From Acidobacteriota bacterium (GTDB lineage Bacteria; Acidobacteriota; UBA6911): a stretch of DNA of 6,153 nt. Numbering within the stretch: the first letter of the stretch is position 1; every line of letters starts with the position of its first letter. A model generated the notes under the pieces. It did not search any database. It saw only the letters and a program-made list of their open reading frames with translations, and was not told the origin of the DNA. Location of the stretch: the NCBI GenBank assembly GCA_031254095.1, contig JAIRVC010000283.1, positions 1 through 6,153 on the forward strand, written 5' to 3'. A program made the translations under genes and the position numbers. Positions 1-5,537 of this stretch are shown here, piece by piece.

Positions 1-91
1 TATTTAAGATTGAATATTGGTTGCAGTAAACGCATCGAAAGCGGCAGGCTTTTTCAGGGATAAATATGGGAATTGTGTAGTTTTGTTTCAT
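1..91 (-). CDS. Radical SAM protein, N-terminal fragment cut by the window edge
   Basis: An open frame starts at an ATG (91-89) and runs off the left edge after 30 codons. The peptide begins MKQNYTIPIFIPE and then reads KACRFRCVYCNQYSI. The three cysteines at residues 16, 20 and 23 form the CxxxCxxC motif that binds the [4Fe-4S] cluster of radical S-adenosylmethionine enzymes. A start of the type IPIFIP followed by C..xC.yCNQ is, from family knowledge, typical of bacterial Elp3-related (COG1243-like) radical SAM proteins, but the substrate cannot be judged from 30 residues. The gene is downstream of the histidine kinase on the same strand, 36 bases after its stop, so it may be the third gene of that operon. 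A GAGG (106-103) lies 11 bases before the ATG, inside an arm of the repeat element. The radical SAM call is fairly secure; the subfamily is inference. Confidence 0.75.
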   Translation of the reverse strand, partial: MKQNYTIPIFIPEKACRFRCVYCNQYSILN

Positions 92-97
92 ATTCAG

Positions 98-160
98 AGC
101 CGCCTCACGGCGGCCAGTGGTCAGTGATCAGTGGTCAGAAAAATCCGCCGTGAGGCGGCT
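98..160. repeat. Palindromic repeat element, copy 1
   Basis: A perfect 16-bp inverted repeat (agccgcctcacggcgg at 98-113, its complement at 145-160) encloses 31 bases. The enclosed part holds three tandem 7-bp units, TGGTCAG, TGATCAG and TGGTCAG (118-138), followed by an A-run. Each arm can also fold on itself (GCCGCC-tcac-GGCGGC at 99-114). A related copy, with two heptamers, starts at 3912. The element spans the last ten codons and stop of the histidine kinase, and one arm carries the possible ribosome binding site of the radical SAM gene. There is no U-run after the stem on either strand, so it does not look like a standard intrinsic terminator. It resembles REP/MITE-type extragenic palindromes; mobility is inferred only from the second copy. 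Confidence 0.85.
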
Positions 161-1642
161 TAATAATACGCGGAACCGTCCGCCTCCGCCGGGATTGTCT
201 TCCGCCCAGATCGCGCCGCGATGGGCTTGCATGATCGCCATGCAGATCGCAAGCCCCAACCCCGCGCCCTGCCCCGGCGCTTTTTTTCCATGTTCGGCCT
301 GGTAAAATTTTTCAAATATCTTTTCCCTGTCCGTGGCGGGGATTCCGGGGCCCCTGTCGCTAACTGTTATCAGCGCGAAGCCGCCGCCGTGTTCGCTTCC
401 CGCAATCGACGCAAGCGCGGACGCGGGAAGGTTTTCCGGCGGCTCGCCGATGGCCTCAATTCGCGCGTCGATTTCAGAGGATTTCGGCGAAAATTTCACC
501 GCGTTGGTCAGAATATTGACCAGAACCTGAATAATTCTGTCGCCGTCGCATTCCGCTTCAATCGGTTCTTCGGGAAACGACGTTCGGATCTGAATGTCGC
601 GTTCACGCGCCAGCACTTCCGTTTCTTCAATAACGTCTCTCGCCAGGGCGGCAAGGTTATGGGCTTTCAGTTCGTATTCCATGACGCCGGCTTCCGTTCT
701 GGAAAGATCAAGCAGATTGCCGATCAGCGCCGTCAACCGCACACCGCTCTGCCGGTTAAGGTCAAGCAGACGCCGCTGTTTTTCATTAAGCGTCCCCGGT
801 ATTTCATCAAGCATAAGCTCTATTGTCTCACGCATGGATGCAAGCGGCGATTTCAGTTCGTGCGAAACGTGCGCCACAAAATCTTTTTTCATCTTGTCAA
901 GCTCAGCCAGACGTCGCGTCATGGCGTTAAAGTCTCTGGCGAGCTGTGAAAATTCGTCTCTGCGCGAAGTATCCAGCCTGTAGAAAAATTTGCCTTCGGC
1001 GATGGCGCGCGTTCCTTCCGTCAAATGCGCGAGCGGTTTTGAAATCGACCTGTAGATGAAAAAAGATACCAGCCCGCCGATGGCGACGGCGGCCAGCGTA
1101 GTGAAAATCAGAACAAGCGCGGCGGTTTCCCCTGTGCGGCGCGCGTTTTCCACGCGGAGCGACATCATGCCAAGGTTTGCCTGATAAACGGAGCGAAGCC
1201 GGGCGCCCAGCGATTCAAAATCCTGCCGCATTGATTCCGGCAGCTCGTTTCCGGCGGAAATAACACGCGTTCCGGAAAAAGCCAAGCGCTGGTCGAGGGC
1301 GTCCCACTGCCGGGCAAGGAGATCGATTTCATCTTTCGCCGCGCCGCCGGTCGCGAGATTTTTCATGCTTCGCAGATCGGCGGTAAAATCCTGGCGATAT
1401 TCCCGCAACAGGTTCAGATAATCGGCATCGCCCAACGCGAAGGACTTGCGCGCGTATTCCTCGACGAGATCAAAATTGCGCATGGATTCAATGCAGGCGA
1501 GGCTGTTGCGAAAATCCATTTCCGCAACCGTCCGGTTGATAGACTGCATACGCTTGATGGCATAGGCCTGATACGCCGCCAGCCCAAGCAGTATCGCAAG
1601 AAGCAGTCCGTAACCCAAACTGATGCGAGTCGTTATTCTCAT
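128..1642 (-). CDS. Membrane sensor histidine kinase with HAMP domain
   Basis: This 504-residue kinase should autophosphorylate on histidine and pass the phosphate to the response regulator encoded just upstream. Residues about 8-28 and 174-196 are membrane helices flanking a mostly helical, probably periplasmic sensor region of about 145 residues. A HAMP linker follows (about 197-250), then the HisKA domain with HVSHELKSP (acceptor His261), and the ATPase domain with N box NILTNAVKFSP (Asn380), G1 box DRGPGIP (429-435), F box FEKFYQ and G2 box GQGAGLGLAI (457-466). All catalytic motifs are intact. A longer, Ala/Gly/Glu-rich loop (about 393-422) separates N and G1 boxes. The start overlaps the regulator stop as ATGA, so the two are probably translationally coupled. 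Residues 495-504 and the TGA are encoded by the repeat at 98-160. The arrangement resembles GlrK/QseE-type kinases; the signal is unknown. Confidence 0.95.
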   Translation of the reverse strand: MRITTRISLGYGLLLAILLGLAAYQAYAIKRMQSINRTVAEMDFRNSLACIESMRNFDLVEEYARKSFALGDADYLNLLREYRQDFTADLRSMKNLATGGAAKDEIDLLARQWDALDQRLAFSGTRVISAGNELPESMRQDFESLGARLRSVYQANLGMMSLRVENARRTGETAALVLIFTTLAAVAIGGLVSFFIYRSISKPLAHLTEGTRAIAEGKFFYRLDTSRRDEFSQLARDFNAMTRRLAELDKMKKDFVAHVSHELKSPLASMRETIELMLDEIPGTLNEKQRRLLDLNRQSGVRLTALIGNLLDLSRTEAGVMEYELKAHNLAALARDVIEETEVLARERDIQIRTSFPEEPIEAECDGDRIIQVLVNILTNAVKFSPKSSEIDARIEAIGEPPENLPASALASIAGSEHGGGFALITVSDRGPGIPATDREKIFEKFYQAEHGKKAPGQGAGLGLAICMAIMQAHRGAIWAEDNPGGGGRFRVLLSRLTADFSDH

Positions 1643-3009
1643 AACAGGGAACCTTCGTATGTTTTGAGCTTGTTGCGTATTGTCTTTACATCAAGCCCAA
1701 GCCGCCGCGCCGCTTCAGCCTTGTTGTTGCCGGTCGCCCGCAGCGTTTTCAAAATAAGTTCCATTTCCGCGTTCGCCGCCGTGACGCCTTCCGGAGCGTA
1801 AAACCCGGAGGCCGTTTTATCGTCCGGCGGGTTTTGTACGTATGCCGGCAGATGCGAAGGCTCTATCCACGCGCCTCCGGCCAGGATGGCGGCGCGTTCC
1901 ACGATGTTTTTAAGTTCGCGGACGTTGCCCGGCCAGGAATAGGCTTTCAGCAAATCCAGCGCTTCAGTCCGGCACGCCTGTACGTTTGAATGGTGCTTTG
2001 CGTTTGCGTGATGAATGAACGACTGCGCAAGAAGCGGGATATCGCTTTTGCGCGCGCGAAGCGGCGGCAGCGTGATCGTGAAAACGTTCAGGCGGTAAAA
2101 CAGGTCCTCCCGCAGTTTTCCGGTTTCGACCGCCCCGCGAGGCTCCCGGTTTGTCGCGGCAAGTACGCGCACGTCGAAGTCAAATTCCCGCGCGCCGCCG
2201 ATACGGCGAACCTTGCGGTCTTCGAGAACGCGCAGCAGTTTTGGCTGCAACGCCGGAGGCATTTCGGCGATTTCGTCAAGAAAGAGCGTTCCGCGATCGG
2301 CGAGTTCAAAGCATCCCGCCTGTATGCCTGAAGCGCCGGTGAACGCGCCCTTTTCGTGGCCAAAAAGTTCGTTTTCCATCAGGTTTTCCGGAATGGCGCT
2401 CGAATTAACGGCGACAAACGGGCCTTCGGCGCGCCGGCTCAGGTTATGAATAGTGCGCGCCGCCAGTTCCTTGCCAGTGCCGCTCTCTCCGGTAATGATG
2501 ACGGCCGCGTCGCTGCGGGCTACGCTGTCGATCAGCGCGTAAATTTCGCGCATAGCCTTGCTGTCGCCGATGAAATCGCCGAAAACGCTCCCGCGTTCGA
2601 GCTGGGAGGAAAGCCGTCCGGCTTCGCGGCGCTCGCCTATTTCCCGTCCCGCGGCCTGGAGAACCATTTTCAGTTTGGAATAATCGATCGGCTTTGTGAT
2701 GAAGTCGTGCGCGCCCTGCTTCATTGCTTCCACTGCCAGATCGACGGTTGCCTGCGCCGTAACCAGGATAACCGGCCGTTCCGGATTGCCGGATTTTAGA
2801 ATTCGCAGCAGGTCCATGCCGGAAATTCCCGGCATGACGACATCGGAAATTACGATGTCGGGATTTTGGGACAAGGCCATATCTTCGCCGCGCGCGCCGT
2901 CTTCCGCCAGGCATACTTCAAAACCCCAGCTTTCAAGGCGCATTTCGAGGACTTCCCGCATGGCGGCTTCATCGTCTACAACCAGAACTTTCAGGGCGCG
3001 GGAACTCAC
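1639..3009 (-). CDS. NtrC-family sigma-54-dependent response regulator
   Basis: This 456-residue activator has the three standard parts. The receiver domain (about 6-120) has the acidic pair Asp12/Asp13, phosphoacceptor Asp56 in DIVISDVVMPG, Thr84 and Lys106. The AAA+ domain (about 145-380) has Walker A GESGTGKE (174-181), the sigma-54 contact loop GAFTGA (221-226), Walker B LFLDE (242-246), sensor I ATN, the LREDLFYRLNVF arginine-finger region and sensor II GNVREL (361-366). A Fis-type helix-turn-helix ends the protein (about 414-451, AEAARRLGLDVKTIRNKL). Every key residue is present, so it should be a phosphorylation-controlled activator of sigma-54 promoters. Translation starts at GTG (3009-3007) with GGAG 10 bases upstream. 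It is the first gene of the operon with the kinase, overlapping it by four bases, and is divergent from elbB. GlrR/ZraR-like in domain plan; targets are not visible here. Confidence 0.95.
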   Translation of the reverse strand: MSSRALKVLVVDDEAAMREVLEMRLESWGFEVCLAEDGARGEDMALSQNPDIVISDVVMPGISGMDLLRILKSGNPERPVILVTAQATVDLAVEAMKQGAHDFITKPIDYSKLKMVLQAAGREIGERREAGRLSSQLERGSVFGDFIGDSKAMREIYALIDSVARSDAAVIITGESGTGKELAARTIHNLSRRAEGPFVAVNSSAIPENLMENELFGHEKGAFTGASGIQAGCFELADRGTLFLDEIAEMPPALQPKLLRVLEDRKVRRIGGAREFDFDVRVLAATNREPRGAVETGKLREDLFYRLNVFTITLPPLRARKSDIPLLAQSFIHHANAKHHSNVQACRTEALDLLKAYSWPGNVRELKNIVERAAILAGGAWIEPSHLPAYVQNPPDDKTASGFYAPEGVTAANAEMELILKTLRATGNNKAEAARRLGLDVKTIRNKLKTYEGSLL

Positions 3010-3041
3010 GTCGGCAAATCTCCGTTATTTATAAAAAAATA

Positions 3042-3047
3042 AGTATA
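3042..3047 (-). promoter_or_regulatory. Possible -10 box for the two-component operon
   Basis: The minus strand reads TATACT here (5 of 6 to TATAAT), 32 bases upstream of the GTG start of the response regulator. There is no recognisable TTGACA-like -35 box at the usual distance. The dyad gggaaaatttccc (3068-3080) lies where a -35 region and operator would be. This is a pattern match only. Confidence 0.3.
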
Positions 3048-3067
3048 ACGGGAAAGAGAGAACCGCC

Positions 3068-3080
3068 GGGAAAATTTCCC
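3068..3080. promoter_or_regulatory. Small dyad gggaaaatttccc, possible operator
   Basis: A 6-bp inverted repeat (GGGAAA/TTTCCC) has a single central base and lies in the divergent promoter region, 21 bases upstream of the leftward TATACT. Its position would suit a protein that controls the two-component operon. It could also occur by chance, because such short dyads are frequent. Confidence 0.25.
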
Positions 3081-3186
3081 TTGTTTTTCGAATTATCGTT
3101 CAATTTCGATCTGTCTTTTGCGTCGCCCGTTCAGGCAGTTAATCCGCGTTTCCCTGGTTGGCGGAGCCGCAATTTTTGGCCGGGTG

Positions 3187-3195
3187 TGCGATAAT
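3187..3195 (+). promoter_or_regulatory. Possible extended -10 promoter of elbB
   Basis: TGCGATAAT matches the extended -10 form TGnTATAAT at all but one base and lies 42 bases before the elbB ATG. There is no good -35 box, which extended -10 promoters do not strictly need. The elbB ribosome binding site, GGGAGG (3227-3232), is five bases before the ATG. Confidence 0.35.
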
Positions 3196-3237
3196 GAATC
3201 ATCGGTGAAATAAGATCTGAAACCATGGGAGGCGTTT

Positions 3238-3906
3238 ATGGAAAAAAAAAGAGTTGGCGTGTTGCTGTCGGGATGCGGCGTGATGGATGGGAGCGAGATT
3301 CATGAAGCGACGCTCACGCTGTATTTTCTGGATAAAGAAGGCGCTGAAATCATATGTATGGCGCCTGATAAAGATCAACGGGATGTTGTGAACCATATAA
3401 GCGGCGAGCCCGTATCTGAAAAACGCAATGTTATGGCGGAAGCCGCCCGCATCGCGCGCGGGAAAATACAGGATGTCCGCGCCGTTAAAGCCGTGGATAT
3501 TGACGCGCTTGTTATTCCGGGCGGTTTTGGCGCGGCGAAAAATCTCTGTTCCTTTGCCGTTGACGGCGCCGCCTGCAAAGTTGACGAAAATGTCGCGGTT
3601 CTTCTCCGCGAATTACATGAAAGCAAAAAACCTATAGGCGCGCTCTGTATCGCTCCCGCCGTCATCGCCGGAGTTTTTGGAAAAATCTGCGCGCCGGAAA
3701 TTACCATCGGCAGCGATGCCCAGACCGCCGCGGCAATGGAGACAATGGGAGCGCGGCACAAAACGGCCGCGTTTGACGAAATCGTAGTCGATTCCAAAAA
3801 CAGAATCGTTACTACTCCCTGTTACATGACGGCGCAGAGTATTCAGGAAACCGGCGCGGGCATTGAAAAACTTGTCGCGAAAATTATGGAAATGATCAAC
3901 AGTTAG
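3238..3906 (+). CDS. elbB: ElbB, DJ-1/PfpI-superfamily glyoxalase-like protein
   Basis: The 222-residue product matches the ElbB family in length (E. coli ElbB is about 217) and in its motifs: N-terminal VGVLLSGCGVMDGSEIHE (6-23), LVIPGGFGAAKNL (91-103), and the nucleophile elbow GALCIAP with Cys137. ElbB is a cytoplasmic DJ-1/PfpI-type protein, sometimes called an isoprenoid-biosynthesis or glyoxalase III-like protein; its physiological role is poorly defined and the isoprenoid link is indirect. The conserved glutamate usual in this superfamily is probably Glu20 (inferred from the SEIHE motif). The ATG is supported by GGGAGG at 3227-3232. The gene stands alone, divergent from the two-component operon and convergent with the nitroreductase. 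A palindromic repeat begins five bases after its TAG stop. Confidence 0.93.
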   Translation: MEKKRVGVLLSGCGVMDGSEIHEATLTLYFLDKEGAEIICMAPDKDQRDVVNHISGEPVSEKRNVMAEAARIARGKIQDVRAVKAVDIDALVIPGGFGAAKNLCSFAVDGAACKVDENVAVLLRELHESKKPIGALCIAPAVIAGVFGKICAPEITIGSDAQTAAAMETMGARHKTAAFDEIVVDSKNRIVTTPCYMTAQSIQETGAGIEKLVAKIMEMINS

Positions 3907-3911
3907 CGGCC

Positions 3912-3960
3912 AGCCGCCTCACGGCGGCTAGTGGTTAGTGATCAGAAAAAATTCGCCGTG
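3912..3960. repeat. Palindromic repeat element, copy 2 (right arm degenerate)
   Basis: The arm agccgcctcacggcgg (3912-3927) is identical to the arm at 98-113. It is followed by two heptamers, TGGTTAG and TGATCAG (3932-3945), an A-run and tcgccgtga. Copy 1 has three heptamers, so the copies differ by one unit. The first arm folds into a perfect 7-bp stem with a four-base loop (AGCCGCC-tcac-GGCGGCT, 3912-3929). The right arm breaks off after tcgccgtga; a better arm is found at 4082-4098. Confidence 0.8.
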
Positions 3961-4006
3961 AACCATCTTTGAGGGTAACTTCCGGAATGGAGTTATAGGC
4001 CAGCAG

Positions 4007-4030
4007 GGGCGACCGTCCCATCGGTCGCCC
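4007..4030. repeat. Strong hairpin GGGCGACCG / CGGTCGCCC
   Basis: A perfect 9-bp inverted repeat (4007-4015 and 4022-4030) encloses a six-base loop (tcccat). It could form a stable RNA stem from either gene that converges here. It lacks a U-run on both strands, so it is more likely a second extragenic palindrome or an RNA-protecting stem than a canonical terminator. Confidence 0.75.
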
Positions 4031-4081
4031 GCTTCTAAAATAAATTTATAGTGAACCGCTGGTTATTGCCGTTGTGAGGGG

Positions 4082-4098
4082 CCGCCGTGAGGCGCGCT
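4082..4098. repeat. Inverted arm of the palindromic repeat
   Basis: ccgccgtgaggcgcgct matches the right arm of copy 1 (145-160) at its first 13 bases, then has one extra base before gct. It is the inverted partner of the arm at 3912-3927 and overlaps the last two bases of the nitroreductase TAG stop (4099-4097). It may be the displaced right arm of copy 2. Confidence 0.65.
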
Positions 4099-4921
4099 AC
4101 TCTACAAACGTGATTTTCGGGGTTTTGCGCTCCGGCAGCCGATGATATTGCACCGCGGGATATCCCAGCATGATGGAATAGTAATGTGTGTAGTTTTCCG
4201 GAATGCAGGCGGCTTCCCGAACTGCGGCGGAATTTTCCAGCGCTCCGGAAACAAGACCGGCCCAGCAGGTTCCGAGTCCCATCGACTGGGCGAATACGTC
4301 CAGATAGGAAAGCGCAAGCGTCAGGTCAACAAGCCCTAATCTGGCGCTTGCCGGGGCAATGGCCGTAACAAGCGTCGGCGCGCCGCGAAGGATTGAATCG
4401 TTGCCCGCGTCCCACGCGGCAATCGTCGCAGGCAGATATGGCGCGGCCGCGACAGCCTGTGGATTCTTGACAAGTTCACGCATAAAGTCCACGGTCAGGA
4501 CGCGTATGCGCCGCAAGCGCTCCCCGTCGCCGATTACGATCCATTCAACAGACTGGCCGTTTCCGGCGGTCGGAGCGTAACGCGCCACTTCAATGAGCCG
4601 CTGAATCTTTTCTTTTTCCACCGGCTTTGCGTGATAGCGCCGGACGGACCGGCGAGAGCGCAAAAACTGTTCAGCCCGGGCGGCGTCAATGACAAGCGCC
4701 GGCTGAATGGCGGGCGAACCGGCTGCGGAAATGCGGGCATGGCGCAATGCGTCGTGCGGGCATATCGCCACGCAATGACCGCAATCCATGCAGCGCGCTT
4801 CTGTGTCTGGAAGTATTTCGGGAATGCTGTTTTCACTTAAATTGATGACGGCGGCGGGACACTCGCGCGCGCAAATACCGTCTTTCCTGCATTTTTTTTC
4901 GTCGATGATTAAAAGTCCCAT
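4097..4921 (-). CDS. Ferredoxin-nitroreductase fusion flavoprotein
   Basis: The 274-residue protein joins an N-terminal two-cluster ferredoxin domain (about 1-62) to an FMN-dependent nitroreductase domain (about 83-260). The first cluster motif is CRKDGICARECP (Cys11, Cys17, Cys21) with Asp14 where the second cysteine normally is; the second is CMDCGHCVAICP (Cys44, 47, 50, 54). The nitroreductase part shows RSRRSVRRY (88-96, FMN phosphate binding), YAPTAGNGQ (115-123), GLGTCWAG (215-222) and LGYP (252-255). It is probably a cytoplasmic oxidoreductase that takes electrons through its iron-sulfur clusters to FMN; the substrate is unknown. This fusion is common in anaerobes. The ATG (4921-4919) has GGAGG 10 bases upstream (4936-4932). 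The start is 30 bases after the antitoxin stop, so the gene is probably transcribed with the toxin-antitoxin pair. Confidence 0.92.
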   Translation of the reverse strand: MGLLIIDEKKCRKDGICARECPAAVINLSENSIPEILPDTEARCMDCGHCVAICPHDALRHARISAAGSPAIQPALVIDAARAEQFLRSRRSVRRYHAKPVEKEKIQRLIEVARYAPTAGNGQSVEWIVIGDGERLRRIRVLTVDFMRELVKNPQAVAAAPYLPATIAAWDAGNDSILRGAPTLVTAIAPASARLGLVDLTLALSYLDVFAQSMGLGTCWAGLVSGALENSAAVREAACIPENYTHYYSIMLGYPAVQYHRLPERKTPKITFVE

Positions 4922-4951
4922 AACGTAACGACCTCCGTATTGGATTATTAT

Positions 4952-5299
4952 TTACCACTTGAGCTGAGCAGGGGAAATACCCAGCGCATCCGCAATTTTT
5001 TTTACGGTACTCATGCGCGGCTTGCCGTCAGGCGCTTCCATCCGGGCAAAGGCGAATTGCGATACGCCAACGCGGGCGGAGACTTCAGTCTGCGTCAAAC
5101 CAAAATATTCACGCCATGCCTGGACGGGAGAGATGCGCTCTTTGAGAACACGGACGGCAACTTCGTGAGGAACGGTTGGTTCTTTTGCTTTTTGTGCGTC
5201 CTTTAAGGCAAAGGCGGCGGCGTATTCATCATACGGTATCACCACGGCCACAGGCACGCCCTGATGTATGATGACCTGATGGTTAGTAGGTATGTTCAT
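4952..5299 (-). CDS. Antitoxin with Phd-like N-terminus and XRE helix-turn-helix
   Basis: The 115-residue product has two parts. Residues about 5-30 (QVIIHQGVPVAVVIPYDEY) resemble the Phd/YefM-type strand segment that ends in PVAVVIPYDEY. Residues about 57-113 form an XRE-type helix-turn-helix (AWREYFGLTQTEVSARVGVS, then TVKKIADALGISPAQL). Paired with a RelE-like toxin this is a type II antitoxin that should bind the toxin and repress the operon by DNA binding. The toxin gene comes first, as in higBA loci, and overlaps this gene by 17 bases. The ATG (5299-5297) has a strong AGGAGG (5317-5312) inside the toxin gene, at a rather long spacing of 12 bases. No other in-frame start fits better. Which domain neutralises the toxin is unknown. 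Confidence 0.87.
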   Translation of the reverse strand: MNIPTNHQVIIHQGVPVAVVIPYDEYAAAFALKDAQKAKEPTVPHEVAVRVLKERISPVQAWREYFGLTQTEVSARVGVSQFAFARMEAPDGKPRMSTVKKIADALGISPAQLKW

Positions 5300-5537
5300 C
5301 GCGCTTTTTTACCTCCTCAATACGGATCACCAACGGGATGCCGGCACGCACGGTAAACAGCACACGATACCGCCCAACCCGTAACCGGTAGCCTGACCTG
5401 CCACGCAACGCCTTGACCTGTTCCACATGCGGCCAGCCGCGTAACATACTCACAGCGTCGGCAATATTTCCCTGTTCAACGGACGGCAAATTCCTTGCTT
5501 GACGTAAAGCTTTTGGCGTCCATTGAATTTGGTTCAT
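5283..5537 (-). CDS. RelE/ParE-family toxin of a type II toxin-antitoxin pair
   Basis: This 84-residue basic protein has the RelE/ParE size and layout: an N-terminal strand and helices (IQWTPKALRQARNLP, 4-18), LRGRSGYRLRVGRYRVLF (44-61) as the central strands with Arg51, Arg53, Arg56 and Arg58, and a C-terminal strand IEEVKKRDEHTY (73-84). Toxins of the RelE type cut mRNA on the ribosome, while ParE types poison gyrase; the sequence favours RelE, with Lys77, Lys78, Arg79 and Tyr84 as candidate functional residues, by family analogy only. The gene starts at ATG (5537-5535) with only a weak ribosome binding site. It is first in the pair and its 3' end carries the ribosome binding site of the antitoxin. 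It faces away from the synthetase gene across 124 bases. No truncation is visible. Confidence 0.87.
   Translation of the reverse strand: MNQIQWTPKALRQARNLPSVEQGNIADAVSMLRGWPHVEQVKALRGRSGYRLRVGRYRVLFTVRAGIPLVIRIEEVKKRDEHTY
5312..5317 (-). promoter_or_regulatory. Ribosome binding site of the antitoxin
   Basis: AGGAGG on the minus strand lies within the toxin coding region, 12 bases before the antitoxin ATG. It is far stronger than anything before the toxin start, which would favour antitoxin synthesis over toxin from a shared mRNA, as type II pairs need. Confidence 0.6.

Larger units (their letters stand above)
3010..3237. promoter_or_regulatory. Divergent intergenic region between the regulator operon and elbB
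   Basis: These 228 bases hold no credible gene. They must contain the promoters for the two-component operon (leftward) and elbB (rightward). Visible elements are a leftward TATACT, a 13-bp dyad at 3068-3080 and a rightward extended -10 at 3187-3195. The left part (3025-3050) is AT-rich, as expected of a promoter. No good match to a -24/-12 sigma-54 promoter was found. Confidence 0.6.
3907..4096. other. Convergent spacer filled with palindromes
   Basis: This 190-base gap between the 3' ends of elbB and the nitroreductase has no coding potential that I can support. It consists of a repeat copy (3912-3960), a 9-bp hairpin (4007-4030), an AT-rich patch including ATAAATTTAT (4040-4049), and an inverted arm reaching the nitroreductase stop (4082-4098). 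No stem is followed by a U-run, so how transcription ends here is not clear. Confidence 0.6.

Noticed and set aside
1..63. Plus-strand open frame of 20 codons ending in TAA at 61-63, a possible 3' end of an upstream gene
   Set aside because: The minus strand over the same bases encodes a recognisable radical SAM start with three spaced cysteines, which is much stronger evidence.
128..130. TGA between kinase and radical SAM frames as a selenocysteine or read-through codon
   Set aside because: The kinase domain is complete before it and the TGA is part of the repeat heptamer; nothing suggests a designed fusion.
118..138. Heptamer tandem as a CRISPR-like or phase-variation repeat
   Set aside because: There are no spacers, only three units, and gain or loss of a unit does not alter the kinase ending because every unit gives Asp-His-stop in that frame.
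221..949. Long 242-codon open frame on the plus strand
   Set aside because: It is fully antisense to the histidine kinase, whose motifs are all conserved, and its translation is rich in Arg/Phe with no recognisable domain. It arises from GC-biased codon use.
2356..2914. Open frames on both strands within the response regulator (plus 2356-2799, minus 2444-2914)
   Set aside because: They overlap the receiver and AAA+ coding frame, which is certain. The translations look like Arg/Gly-rich out-of-frame products.
3169..3182. Near match to a sigma-54 promoter on the minus strand (GGCC then TTGC)
   Set aside because: The GG and GC elements are separated by nine bases instead of ten, and sigma-54 holoenzyme is strict about this spacing. 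The -24 element is also poor.
4007..4030. Hairpin as a bidirectional intrinsic terminator for elbB and the nitroreductase gene
   Set aside because: The stem is strong and well placed, but there is no U-run after it on either strand.
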